DNA of 13,706 nucleotides, taken from the NCBI GenBank assembly GCA_040756085.1, contig JBFMAE010000217.1:1-13706 (forward strand), written 5' to 3'. The position numbers were made by a program, and so were the translations under genes. Source of the DNA: JBFMAE01 sp040756085. Its GTDB lineage: Bacteria > Desulfobacterota > BSN033 > UBA1163. Below are positions 6,331 through 12,120 of the stretch, piece after piece; position 1 is the stretch's first letter; each line of letters starts with the position of its first letter. The notes under the pieces were generated by a model. It was given only the letters and a program-made list of their open reading frames with translations, made no database searches and was not told where the DNA came from.

Positions 6331-6969
6331 ATGTCTTTGATTCCTGAGATCGATGGTTCGTCTATTGTTCTTTTGGGGGCGTTTAATCTCGCTATTTTCC
6401 ATCCCCTTTGGTTTAAAATCAATCAACTGATTAGGCCTGAGGAAGCAGATGCGGCTAAACTCGAAGTGACTCATCCAGCGGTAAGTATTTTCTCTCTTGA
6501 GTGGTTTAAACTTCAGGTAGAAATGGAACGTTTTGTTGTAGAAACAACGGATAAAGCAAACTTCGGTCCAATTTCTGATTTGGTACTCGGAACTTTTTCT
6601 ATTCTTGATCATACACCTGTCCGGGCACTGGGGATTAACCGGATGATGCATTTCAAGATGGAATCGATAGAAGAATGGCACGCTTTTGGCCATATGCTTG
6701 CACCAAAAGATGTCTGGCATGGGATAATGGATCGGCCGGGACTTAGATCGTTAACAATGGATGACCCGAGAGATGACCCAGCAGGCTACATCCGGGTGAG
6801 GATCGAACCTTTGAATCGAGTCGACCCTGGAATTTTTATCGAAGTAAACAATCACTATGAGATAAAAGAAAATAGTGTCCAAAATATGTTATATATATTA
6901 AAAAGTTCATGGAAAGATGTTCTTCTTAAATCTGAGAATATTGCTAATCATCTTATAAGAAGGGGGTAG
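6331..6969 (+). CDS. hypothetical protein, first gene of an MBL-associated operon
   Basis: A 212-residue protein that I cannot assign to a named family. It opens with IVLLGAFNLAIFHPLWF and has VSIFSLEWFKLQVEMERFVV, DLVLGTFSILDHTPVRALGI, EEWHAFGHMLAPKDVW, and a beta-rich end GYIRVRIEPL ... IFIEVNNHYEI. There is no signal peptide, no real membrane helix and no obvious catalytic motif. It is probably a soluble alpha/beta protein. The start at 6331 is chosen over in-frame ATGs at 6307 and 6319 because GGAGG (6321-6325) sits five bases ahead of it. The next gene starts two bases after its stop, and the third gene overlaps the second, so the three are one transcription unit. I recall similar unnamed proteins in sporadic accessory loci, but no function is known to me. 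Confidence 0.75.
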   Translation: MSLIPEIDGSSIVLLGAFNLAIFHPLWFKINQLIRPEEADAAKLEVTHPAVSIFSLEWFKLQVEMERFVVETTDKANFGPISDLVLGTFSILDHTPVRALGINRMMHFKMESIEEWHAFGHMLAPKDVWHGIMDRPGLRSLTMDDPRDDPAGYIRVRIEPLNRVDPGIFIEVNNHYEIKENSVQNMLYILKSSWKDVLLKSENIANHLIRRG

Positions 6970-6970
6970 T

Positions 6971-7504
6971 ATGCAAGATTTAGCAAAGCGTTTTGTTGCT
7001 GAACAGCAAAAAGAAGTTGCCGATTATTTTATTGACAAGGATATTAAACCAGTCAGAGAAGGAAATGGTGGCCAATTAAGTACTATTGCATCGGCAGTCT
7101 CAACGGAAGCGCCAGCAAAGTTAGGGCTGTCAGCATCACCTGTTGTAGTCTTACCCGGGCCATTTAGGCCCCGACATCGTTTCAAGGTATTACAACAATT
7201 CGAAGGAACCGTTTTGGAAATTTCTGGAGATGAATGCCTTGCTCATGTAAGAGATTTAACAAATCCAGAATTCATAGAAGAAATAACATTCTCAATCGAA
7301 GAAATTTCAGAGTCAGATCGCAGTATAGCTGTTCCGGGTGCCATCTTTTACTGGGACATAGGCTACCAGGATCGTATTGATGGACAGCGTCTTAGAGTTT
7401 CTTCAATCCGATTTCGACGTATCCCAATGTGGAAAGAAAAGGATTTCGCCTCCTCGCGAAAAGAAGCCGAACTGATAAGTGAAAGCCTTGGCTGGAAACG
7501 TTAA
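6971..7504 (+). CDS. hypothetical beta-rich protein, second gene of the MBL operon
   Basis: The protein has 177 residues. The first ~60 are low in structure (AEQQKEVADYFIDKDIK, then Ser/Ala/Pro-rich). The second part, FEGTVLEISGDECLAHVRDL ... FSIEEISESDRSIAVPGAIF ... YWDIGYQDRIDGQRLRVSSI, reads like a small beta-barrel (SH3/OB-like) that may bind a partner or nucleic acid. This fold guess comes from the alternating pattern only. No catalytic residues are evident. It starts one base after the stop of the preceding gene, with AAGAAGGGGG as ribosome-binding site, and its last 26 bases overlap the start of the hydrolase gene. The coupling implies a stoichiometric complex or a shared task with the MBL enzyme. 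Confidence 0.75.
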   Translation: MQDLAKRFVAEQQKEVADYFIDKDIKPVREGNGGQLSTIASAVSTEAPAKLGLSASPVVVLPGPFRPRHRFKVLQQFEGTVLEISGDECLAHVRDLTNPEFIEEITFSIEEISESDRSIAVPGAIFYWDIGYQDRIDGQRLRVSSIRFRRIPMWKEKDFASSRKEAELISESLGWKR

Positions 7505-8604
7505 TTCCCCGCCCTCCTTTGACGAGATCGAGATTTCCATTTTTGGCCCTGGGATTGGTGAGTGTATTACTGTTCACTTAGGTCAAAATCAATGGATGAT
7601 CGTTGATTCATGCTTGGATAGAAATACCAGGACCCCGATTGCCCTTCAATATCTTCAAGAACTTGGTGTTAATATTGCTACTGATGTCAAGCTTTTCATT
7701 ATTACCCACTGGCATGACGACCATATACGAGGGGCTTCTAGTATTCTTGCCTCTTGCCATAATGCTAAATTTATATGTTCTGATGCGCTTTCGTTGTGAA
7801 GAATTTGTTCAGTTCGTGAAGATATATAGCCAACGGGGTTTTTTAGACAATTCTGGTGTAGATGAGTTTAATCGCCTCTTCGGAGTGTTGAAAGAGCGTG
7901 CGGTTCACGTTAAGCCAGATTTAAGAGATCCAGGATGGGCAGTCGCTGATCGTAGGCTCCTATATATCCCCAAGGATAATGGATCATTCAATGCGGAGGT
8001 ATATGCTTTATCGCCTTCTGATGCAGCAATAACGTTAGCTTTAAGAGAAATTGGTGAGTTACTAATACCAAAGGCGAAGACACCTAAAAGAAGAGCTATT
8101 GCACAGAGGCCCAATCATGTTTCAGTGGCTTTGTGGGTAGTCGCTGGAAACCTACATATTCTTTTAGGCTCCGATCTTGAGAATTATCCAGATAATCGCT
8201 TGGGTTGGCTAGCAATAGTTCTTTCAAGAAATCGACCTCGCGGGCACGCATTTGTAGTTAAGGTCCCACATCATGGCTCTTCGAACGCTTATTGTAAAGA
8301 AATGTGGCATGAAATGGTTGTCCCTAATCCTATCGCGCTATTAACGCCTTTCGCGAGTGGGGTAAGCCCCTTACCAAAGGAGATGGATGTCGCCAAAATC
8401 CGAACCCATACCTCACAAATCTACTGTACTGGCCTTCCATCAGGATGGAGACCCCCTAGGCGAGATTCAGCTGTTGAAAAAACGATTAAAGAATTTGTTC
8501 GAAGTCGTCGGCTGGTATATGGGCCAATGGGCCAGGTTCGAGTACGAATTCCTATCACACAAGGAGTTGACAAGTCAAGAATAGAGCTTTTTAATGGGGC
8601 ATAA
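7479..8604 (+). CDS. ComEC-type metallo-beta-lactamase-fold hydrolase, frameshifted
   Basis: The MBL fold is shown by THWHDDHIRGA (H77, H79, D81, H82, the HxHxDH metal motif). Further on are a conserved LLGSDLE (about 8163-8182) and KVPHHGSSNA (about 8260-8290), typical of the ComEC/Rec2-like metallohydrolase branch without the membrane part. The opening frame ends at a TGA at 7797-7799 after ICSDALSL, and the other half continues in the +1 frame. Removing one T at 7794-7795 gives SDALSCEEFVQFV and an uninterrupted 374-residue protein of normal size. It is therefore either a recent one-base insertion or an assembly error. Such enzymes hydrolyse phosphodiesters or related bonds with two metals; the substrate is unknown. 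The GTG start at 7479 overlaps the preceding gene and has no clear ribosome-binding site, consistent with translational coupling. Confidence 0.85.
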
Positions 8605-8637
8605 CCAATCTGAATTTAGGAATTCAAGGCTCTAAGT

Positions 8638-8675
8638 CAGACTTCCAAATTGCATTTAGTCTTTTTGGAAGACTG
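8638..8675 (+). terminator. hairpin downstream of the MBL gene
   Basis: CAGACTTCCAAA (8638-8649) pairs with TTTGGAAGACTG (8664-8675) with a single mismatch and a 14-base loop, 34 bases after the operon's last stop. The T-run lies in the loop rather than after the stem, so it may act as an RNA 3'-end stabiliser rather than a classical terminator. Confidence 0.4.
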
Positions 8676-8700
8676 CGGCGTCATCCATAAAAAAGTTGGC
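8675..8700 (+). repeat. AAAAAAGTTGGC repeat, copy 1
   Basis: GCGGCGTCATCCATA followed by AAAAAGTTGGC. First of five same-orientation copies between here and 10558; it diverges after GTTGGC. Confidence 0.65.
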
Positions 8701-8755
8701 TATTCCAAAAGGAGAAATTGAGGGACGTCCATAAATTCATAAATTTCTTTCAAGT

Positions 8756-8780
8756 GGTGGCATCCCTAAAAAAGTTGGCC
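8756..8780 (+). repeat. AAAAAAGTTGGCC repeat, copy 2
   Basis: GGTGGCATCCCTAAA then AAAGTTGGCC. It differs from the consensus by one base in ATCCAT and lies about 80 bases after copy 1. Confidence 0.65.
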
Positions 8781-8847
8781 CTGCTCTGAAGCATGGCGCT
8801 AAAAGCATAGCGCGAGGGGGAAAGATTTAAAGCAAAGCAGTCACTTC

Positions 8848-8901
8848 TGACTTCATTTTGAAGTCAAGAACTCCAAAGGTCCTGACTGAATTCTTCAGTC
8901 A
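8848..8901. repeat. two consecutive perfect 8-bp hairpins
   Basis: TGACTTCA-TTT-TGAAGTCA (8848-8866) and TGACTGAA-TTC-TTCAGTCA (8883-8901) are both perfect 8-bp stems with 3-base loops, and both begin TGACT. They are 16 bases apart and about 80 bases before the next gene. Their similarity suggests related REP-like units or a leader structure. Confidence 0.55.
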
Positions 8902-8981
8902 AATGTAGAGGGCCTGGGATTAGGCTTGCAATCTTGCAATTCAGGAAGACCGGGGGCCAAACTTAGAGGAAAGGATAGATT

Positions 8982-9715
8982 GTGAATCGGGAGCGGCTTG
9001 AAAAACTTGCTGCGGACAAACGATTCATCGCAGGAATCTATAATTATTGTGACCGATGGTGTGAGCGTTGTCCTCAAACCCTCCGCTGTTTGAATTTCTC
9101 GCTTTTGGAAGAGGAATTTTCAGATCCCCAAGCGCGGGATATTAGGAATGAGGAATTCTGGAATAAATTGTCGGTAATTCTGAGGGAAACTCTGGAGTTG
9201 CTAAGGGAGAGTGCGAAAAAATGGGGGGTAGAACTCGAGACGTTGGATTCCACAGATGATATAGAAAATATGAAGGCGAAGGATGCGGCTATGGAAAACC
9301 ATCTATTATGCCGCGCCGCCAAGAGCTACAGCAAAATGGTGGAAGATTGGTTCAGAGGAAGAGAAACGCTCTTCTTTGAAATGGCTGCCGCCGCAAGAGA
9401 GGGAGTAAGTTTCGAGGAAGCCATTGAGGTGATCCGGTGGTACCAATACTTTATCTGTGCTAAAGTCATGCGAGCTGTCCGGGGAAGGATCGAGGAGGAA
9501 GAAGAGGGATACGATGAATTCCCAAGTGATTCGGATGGTTCGGCCAAGATTGCACTCATCGCCATTGATCGTTCGATCGGTGCCTGGGCAGTGATTCAAC
9601 ACTATATTACCGATGGTGATCAGGGAGTGATCNNNNNNNNNNCGTCGAGGAAACATTCCCCAGGGCGAGGTCATTTATTCGGCCCGGATTCGACGAAATC
9701 GACGTAAACGGATAG
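8982..9715 (+). CDS. hypothetical protein with N-terminal Cys motif, interrupted by assembly gap
   Basis: GTG at 8982 is preceded by GAGGAAAGGA. Before the gap the frame encodes about 217 residues: IYNYCDRWCERCPQTLRCLNF with C23-x3-C27-x2-C30-x5-C36, then a mostly helical body (FWNKLSVILRETLELLRESA, EEAIEVIRWYQYFICAKVMR). The four cysteines could bind zinc or an iron-sulfur cluster. Ten Ns (9633-9642) follow. The frame that simply continues gives an implausible tail (SRKHSPGRG...). Another frame gives VEETFPRARSFIRPGFDE and IDVNG before the TAG at 9713-9715, which reads like a genuine C-terminus. The true gene therefore probably ends at 9715, with an unknown number of bases missing at the Ns. 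I do not know a function. It stands alone between two repeat copies. Confidence 0.65.
9633..9642. other. assembly gap (10 N)
   Basis: Ten unresolved bases inside a coding region. The frame change across them implies that the real gap length is not 10, or at least not in phase with it. Confidence 0.95.
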
Positions 9716-9737
9716 GACCAGGCAAACAATCGGAATC

Positions 9738-9765
9738 TGGGGTCATCCATAAAAAGTTGGCCCAG
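9738..9765 (+). repeat. AAAAAGTTGGCCCAG repeat, copy 3
   Basis: TGGGGTCATCCAT then AAAAAGTTGGCCCAG. It has one A fewer than copies 1, 2 and 4, and lies 22 bases after the presumed end of the Cys-motif gene. Confidence 0.65.
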
Positions 9766-9913
9766 CCACTTAATCTCATAGAGCACGGGGCATCCATCCT
9801 TCGAAGTCGCCTACTGCGGAGGACAGGTAGCGCATAACATAGAGAGGATTTCAGATTTTAGATTGCAGCTTAGCAAAAAATAGAACCTCGGTCTCAAGGG
9901 TTGTATTATTAAC

Positions 9914-9941
9914 TTGACATAGATAAAATTCTATGAGATTT
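9914..9941 (+). promoter_or_regulatory. possible promoter of the coiled-coil gene
   Basis: A perfect TTGACA (9914-9919) lies 54 bases before the ATG at 9973. The best -10 at normal spacing (AGATTT, 9936-9941) is poor; TATGAG at 9932 is too close. Only the -35 is convincing. Confidence 0.3.
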
Positions 9942-9956
9942 TTGTGCCAATATGAA

Positions 9957-9970
9957 AGAGGGAACCCTCT
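9957..9970 (+). promoter_or_regulatory. hairpin covering the ribosome-binding site of the coiled-coil gene
   Basis: AGAGGG (9957-9962), loop AA, CCCTCT (9965-9970) form a perfect 6-bp stem, although a 2-base loop is tight. The left arm contains GAGGG, the only Shine-Dalgarno-like sequence for the ATG at 9973, so folding would hide it. Confidence 0.3.
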
Positions 9971-9972
9971 CT

Positions 9973-10377
9973 ATGAGTACCCGAAAAGGAAGTGCAACCA
10001 AAGAAGATCTGCAAAATTTTAAGGAAGAGATTGTTCATCAATTCCATATCATTTCTGAGGATGTTATTAGCCAGGTGAAGCAAGTCACGGAAGGTGTTGC
10101 AAATGTCAATGAGAAATTGGATAGAACTCGCGAAGAACTGAAGGCTGAAATTGACAACAAGATCCAGCCAGTCGCTCAGGCAGTAGTTAGCCTCAGTGAG
10201 CAACTCGATAAGACTCGTCAGGACTTAAAAGCTGAAATCCAAGAAACGAGACAAGAGGTATTGGCAGCCGTCAAATTCTCATATGCGGAACTGGATAAAC
10301 GTATTACAACCCTCGAAAAGGAATTTCTCGAACTCAAACACCGTGTCGAAAAAATAGAGAACCGGTCCATTTCCTAA
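9973..10377 (+). CDS. small coiled-coil protein of unknown function
   Basis: A 134-residue, highly charged protein that is almost entirely helix. Heptad-like repeats recur: VNEKLDRTREELKAEID, then VVSLSEQLDKTRQDLKAEIQ, then YAELDKRITTLEKEFLELKH. The two segments with LDKTRxxLKAEI look like an internal duplication of about 25-30 residues. No signal peptide, membrane helix or catalytic motif is seen. It probably self-associates as a cytoplasmic rod or trimer, and function cannot be inferred. The start at 9973 (MSTRKGSATKEDLQ) is preferred over the in-frame ATG at 9952, which has no ribosome-binding site. GAGGG lies ten bases before 9973 but within a hairpin. It lies alone between repeat copies 3 and 4. 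Confidence 0.7.
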   Translation: MSTRKGSATKEDLQNFKEEIVHQFHIISEDVISQVKQVTEGVANVNEKLDRTREELKAEIDNKIQPVAQAVVSLSEQLDKTRQDLKAEIQETRQEVLAAVKFSYAELDKRITTLEKEFLELKHRVEKIENRSIS

Positions 10378-10412
10378 CCTTAATACAAAATACTTTCCTT
10401 ATTTCAAAGTAA

Positions 10413-10440
10413 GGTGCCCTTCATAAAAAAGTTGGCCCAG
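10413..10440 (+). repeat. AAAAAAGTTGGCCCAG repeat, copy 4
   Basis: GGTGCCCTTCAT then AAAAAAGTTGGCCCAG. Its right part is identical to copy 3 except for one extra A; the left part has drifted. Confidence 0.65.
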
Positions 10441-10523
10441 ATTTCTCCGGCGAAACCTTCCGCGTCCTTAAGGAAAAGAAAGTGGAGAGTATTGCGAATA
10501 CCGCACCCGCCGTCTGGTTTTGA
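10440..10523 (+). pseudogene. possible 3' fragment of a lost gene
   Basis: Directly after repeat copy 4 the frame reads DFSGETFRVLKEKKVESI and ANTAPAVWF followed by TGA (10521-10523). The composition looks protein-like, with good codon choice and an amphipathic helix. No start codon or ribosome-binding site precedes it inside the repeat, so if it is real it is a truncated C-terminus. I do not recognise the family. Confidence 0.3.
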
Positions 10524-10533
10524 GGAGAGATCT

Positions 10534-10558
10534 GGGGGATATCCATAAAAAGTTGGCC
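10534..10558 (+). repeat. AAAAAGTTGGCC repeat, copy 5
   Basis: GGGGGATATCCAT then AAAAAGTTGGCC. Last of the five copies, 94 bases after copy 4. Confidence 0.65.
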
Positions 10559-10713
10559 ACGTTCAAATGTGGAATGCGGAATATTCAAAAATAGTTCAAA
10601 AGTAATTGGGGACGGATTCGTACTTTGAATGATGGTAATAGCCTCGATCTCCCTGCCGCAATCTTCCGTTTATAAAGGAGAGATTCATAAAATTTATAAA
10701 AATACGAACTACT

Positions 10714-12000
10714 TCAATCTTTTCCTTTTAAGAATTCGATGGCACTGGCGGCATAGATTTTGGCTGTAAGCTCAAGATCCTCAACAGAAACCCACTCGTC
10801 CTTTTGATGGGGGATCATCCATTTGCCAGCACCCAGGGTGACGATGGGAATTCCTGCCCAAGCAGACAGGAAGGTGCCATCCGTCGCACCCGGGACGCCA
10901 TCGTAAATCGGTTCCTGACCAGTGATGGACCGGATCGCTTTTGAAACGGCCTGGACAATCGGTTCGTCCCGAGAGGTCTTGGTCCAGGGACGATCTTCGA
11001 AAACATGGAGTTTCGTCTGAAACGAGATTCCTTTCGAAAGCCCTTTTCCGAGACTCTCTCGGACCTCCCTCAAAGGACCGGCATGGAGGCTGGCATTGAC
11101 CGCCATCTCTTCCTCCCGGACAATATCCTCTAACTGTTTCTTTAAAGTTTCATGGGACTGCCCGGGAATGGTCCGGATGTCCAATAACGCCCTGCACTGG
11201 GAGGGAACCACATTGAGCTGCGGTTCTCCTTTCACAGGTGCCTGAAGAACAGTAGGCGTAATGCTTGGAAATCCTAAAAAGGGATCCTTTCCCAATCTCT
11301 CAATCTCCTCCTCTTCTAACTGTCTGATCTTTTCCAGGATCGATACCATCGGAGGGATGGGATTGAGACCCACTAAGGGCATGGCTCCATGGCTCATCTT
11401 TCCGATTGTGGTCAGTTCAGCCCGGAGAGCTCCTTTCTGGGTGATACAGAGATGGTTATCCACCGGCTCGCAGATGATGGCTGCGTTGACACCGCTGGCC
11501 CAACCCTGGCGAATAAAATGTTTTACCCCGCTCATCATCCCTTCCTCATCGACCAGTATTCCTAAAAGGATTTTTCCCTTGAAAGGAATATCCGATTGAC
11601 TGATCGCCTGGACGGCCTTGACCGCTGCTGCCAAATTTCCCTTGGTATCACAGGCGCCCCTTCCATAGATTCGATTCCCCACCAGCTTCCCTTCATAGGG
11701 TGCATATTTCCATTCGGAAGCATCGCCCTCGGTCACCACATCCGTATGACATTCAAACATCAGACAGGGACCTTCTCTCTGTCCCTCGAGCACACTGATG
11801 ACATTGAGAGAGCAGGGCTCCACCTCCTCGACGACCACATCGAACTCCATCTCTTCCAGATAACGGGCGAGAAAAAGGGCGACCTCCTCCTCACCTCCTT
11901 TGAGCCCCTGACGCCTGGCACTCGGAATTCGGATAAGATCCTGGGCAAGCTGAACTAACTCTACTTTTTTTATCTCTTTCAATAGGCGGTCGATCTTCAA
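10714..12000 (-). CDS. M20-family metallopeptidase (ArgE/DapE/ACY1/CPG2 type)
   Basis: A 428-residue protein of normal family length. The M20 metal and catalytic residues are in order: H85 and D87 in FECHTDVV, D118 in YGRGACDTKG, E152/E153 in LVDEEGMMSG, E178 in ICEPV, and H398 in MIPHQKDEW. H204 (SHGA) lies in the inserted dimerisation domain. These enzymes use two zinc (or cobalt) ions to cleave amide bonds of peptides or N-acylated amino acids in the cytoplasm. The exact substrate cannot be told; ArgE, DapE and peptidase forms overlap. The start is TTG at 12000, because GGAGG lies seven bases upstream on the minus strand and an overlapping ATG there is out of frame. Peptide-type ABC permease genes lie upstream on the same strand, suggesting that the imported peptide or acylated amino acid is hydrolysed by this enzyme. 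Confidence 0.9.
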   Translation of the reverse strand: MKIDRLLKEIKKVELVQLAQDLIRIPSARRQGLKGGEEEVALFLARYLEEMEFDVVVEEVEPCSLNVISVLEGQREGPCLMFECHTDVVTEGDASEWKYAPYEGKLVGNRIYGRGACDTKGNLAAAVKAVQAISQSDIPFKGKILLGILVDEEGMMSGVKHFIRQGWASGVNAAIICEPVDNHLCITQKGALRAELTTIGKMSHGAMPLVGLNPIPPMVSILEKIRQLEEEEIERLGKDPFLGFPSITPTVLQAPVKGEPQLNVVPSQCRALLDIRTIPGQSHETLKKQLEDIVREEEMAVNASLHAGPLREVRESLGKGLSKGISFQTKLHVFEDRPWTKTSRDEPIVQAVSKAIRSITGQEPIYDGVPGATDGTFLSAWAGIPIVTLGAGKWMIPHQKDEWVSVEDLELTAKIYAASAIEFLKGKD

Positions 12001-12017
12001 GGTGCTTCCTCCATGTT

Positions 12018-12120
12018 AAGGGTTCAAGGATTCATGGGTTCAAGGGTTCAAGGTTTTTAAACTATTTTTATTTAAACATTTCATTTGACCACTAGAACCC
12101 TAGGACTCCTCGAACCCTCT
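12018..12120. repeat. intergenic GGGTTC-rich inverted repeat between peptidase and permease genes
   Basis: The left arm carries GGGTTCAAGGATTCATGGG and a further GGTTCAAGGGTTCAAGG (12018-12053). The right arm (about 12095-12120) is its imperfect complement (GAACCCTAGGACTCC, TCGAACCCT). Between them is an AT-rich loop of about 40 bases. A long imperfect hairpin could form in the transcript between dppC-like and peptidase genes, and might attenuate or process the message. Confidence 0.5.

Larger units (their letters stand above)
8605..8981. other. intergenic stretch with hairpins and two short repeat copies
   Basis: No gene that I can support. It holds a hairpin after the hydrolase gene (8638-8675), repeat copies 1 and 2 (8675-8700, 8756-8780), a partial copy-like stretch at 8721-8735 (AGGGACGTCCATAAA), a GCGCTA/TAGCGC hairpin near 8796-8815 and a pair of perfect hairpins (8848-8866, 8883-8901). 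Confidence 0.55.
10378..10713. other. intergenic stretch between convergent blocks
   Basis: It contains repeat copies 4 and 5, a short gene-end fragment between them, and an AT-rich remainder. The string ATTGGGGACGGATTCG (10605-10620) is of a kind I associate with the surroundings of REP-associated tyrosine transposases, but no transposase is present. Genes converge here, so this marks the right edge of the island. No clear terminator for the minus-strand peptidase gene was found. Confidence 0.5.

Noticed and set aside
7603..7785. Separate gene starting at 7603 in the +1 frame
   Set aside because: The first part of that frame is a shadow of the MBL N-terminal half, which carries the HxHxDH motif. 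Only the part after about 7792 is real, as the continuation of the hydrolase.
8387..8584. A 65-codon frame inside the MBL C-terminal half
   Set aside because: Out of frame with the conserved hydrolase sequence and without protein-like features.
10605..10620. REP-associated tyrosine transposase site (ATTGGGGACGGATTCG)
   Set aside because: Only the short motif is present, with no transposase gene nearby. The association is from memory, so it is not listed as a mobile element.
11261..11958. Plus-strand frames over the peptidase gene
   Set aside because: Shadows of the M20 peptidase; no ribosome-binding site or recognisable protein.
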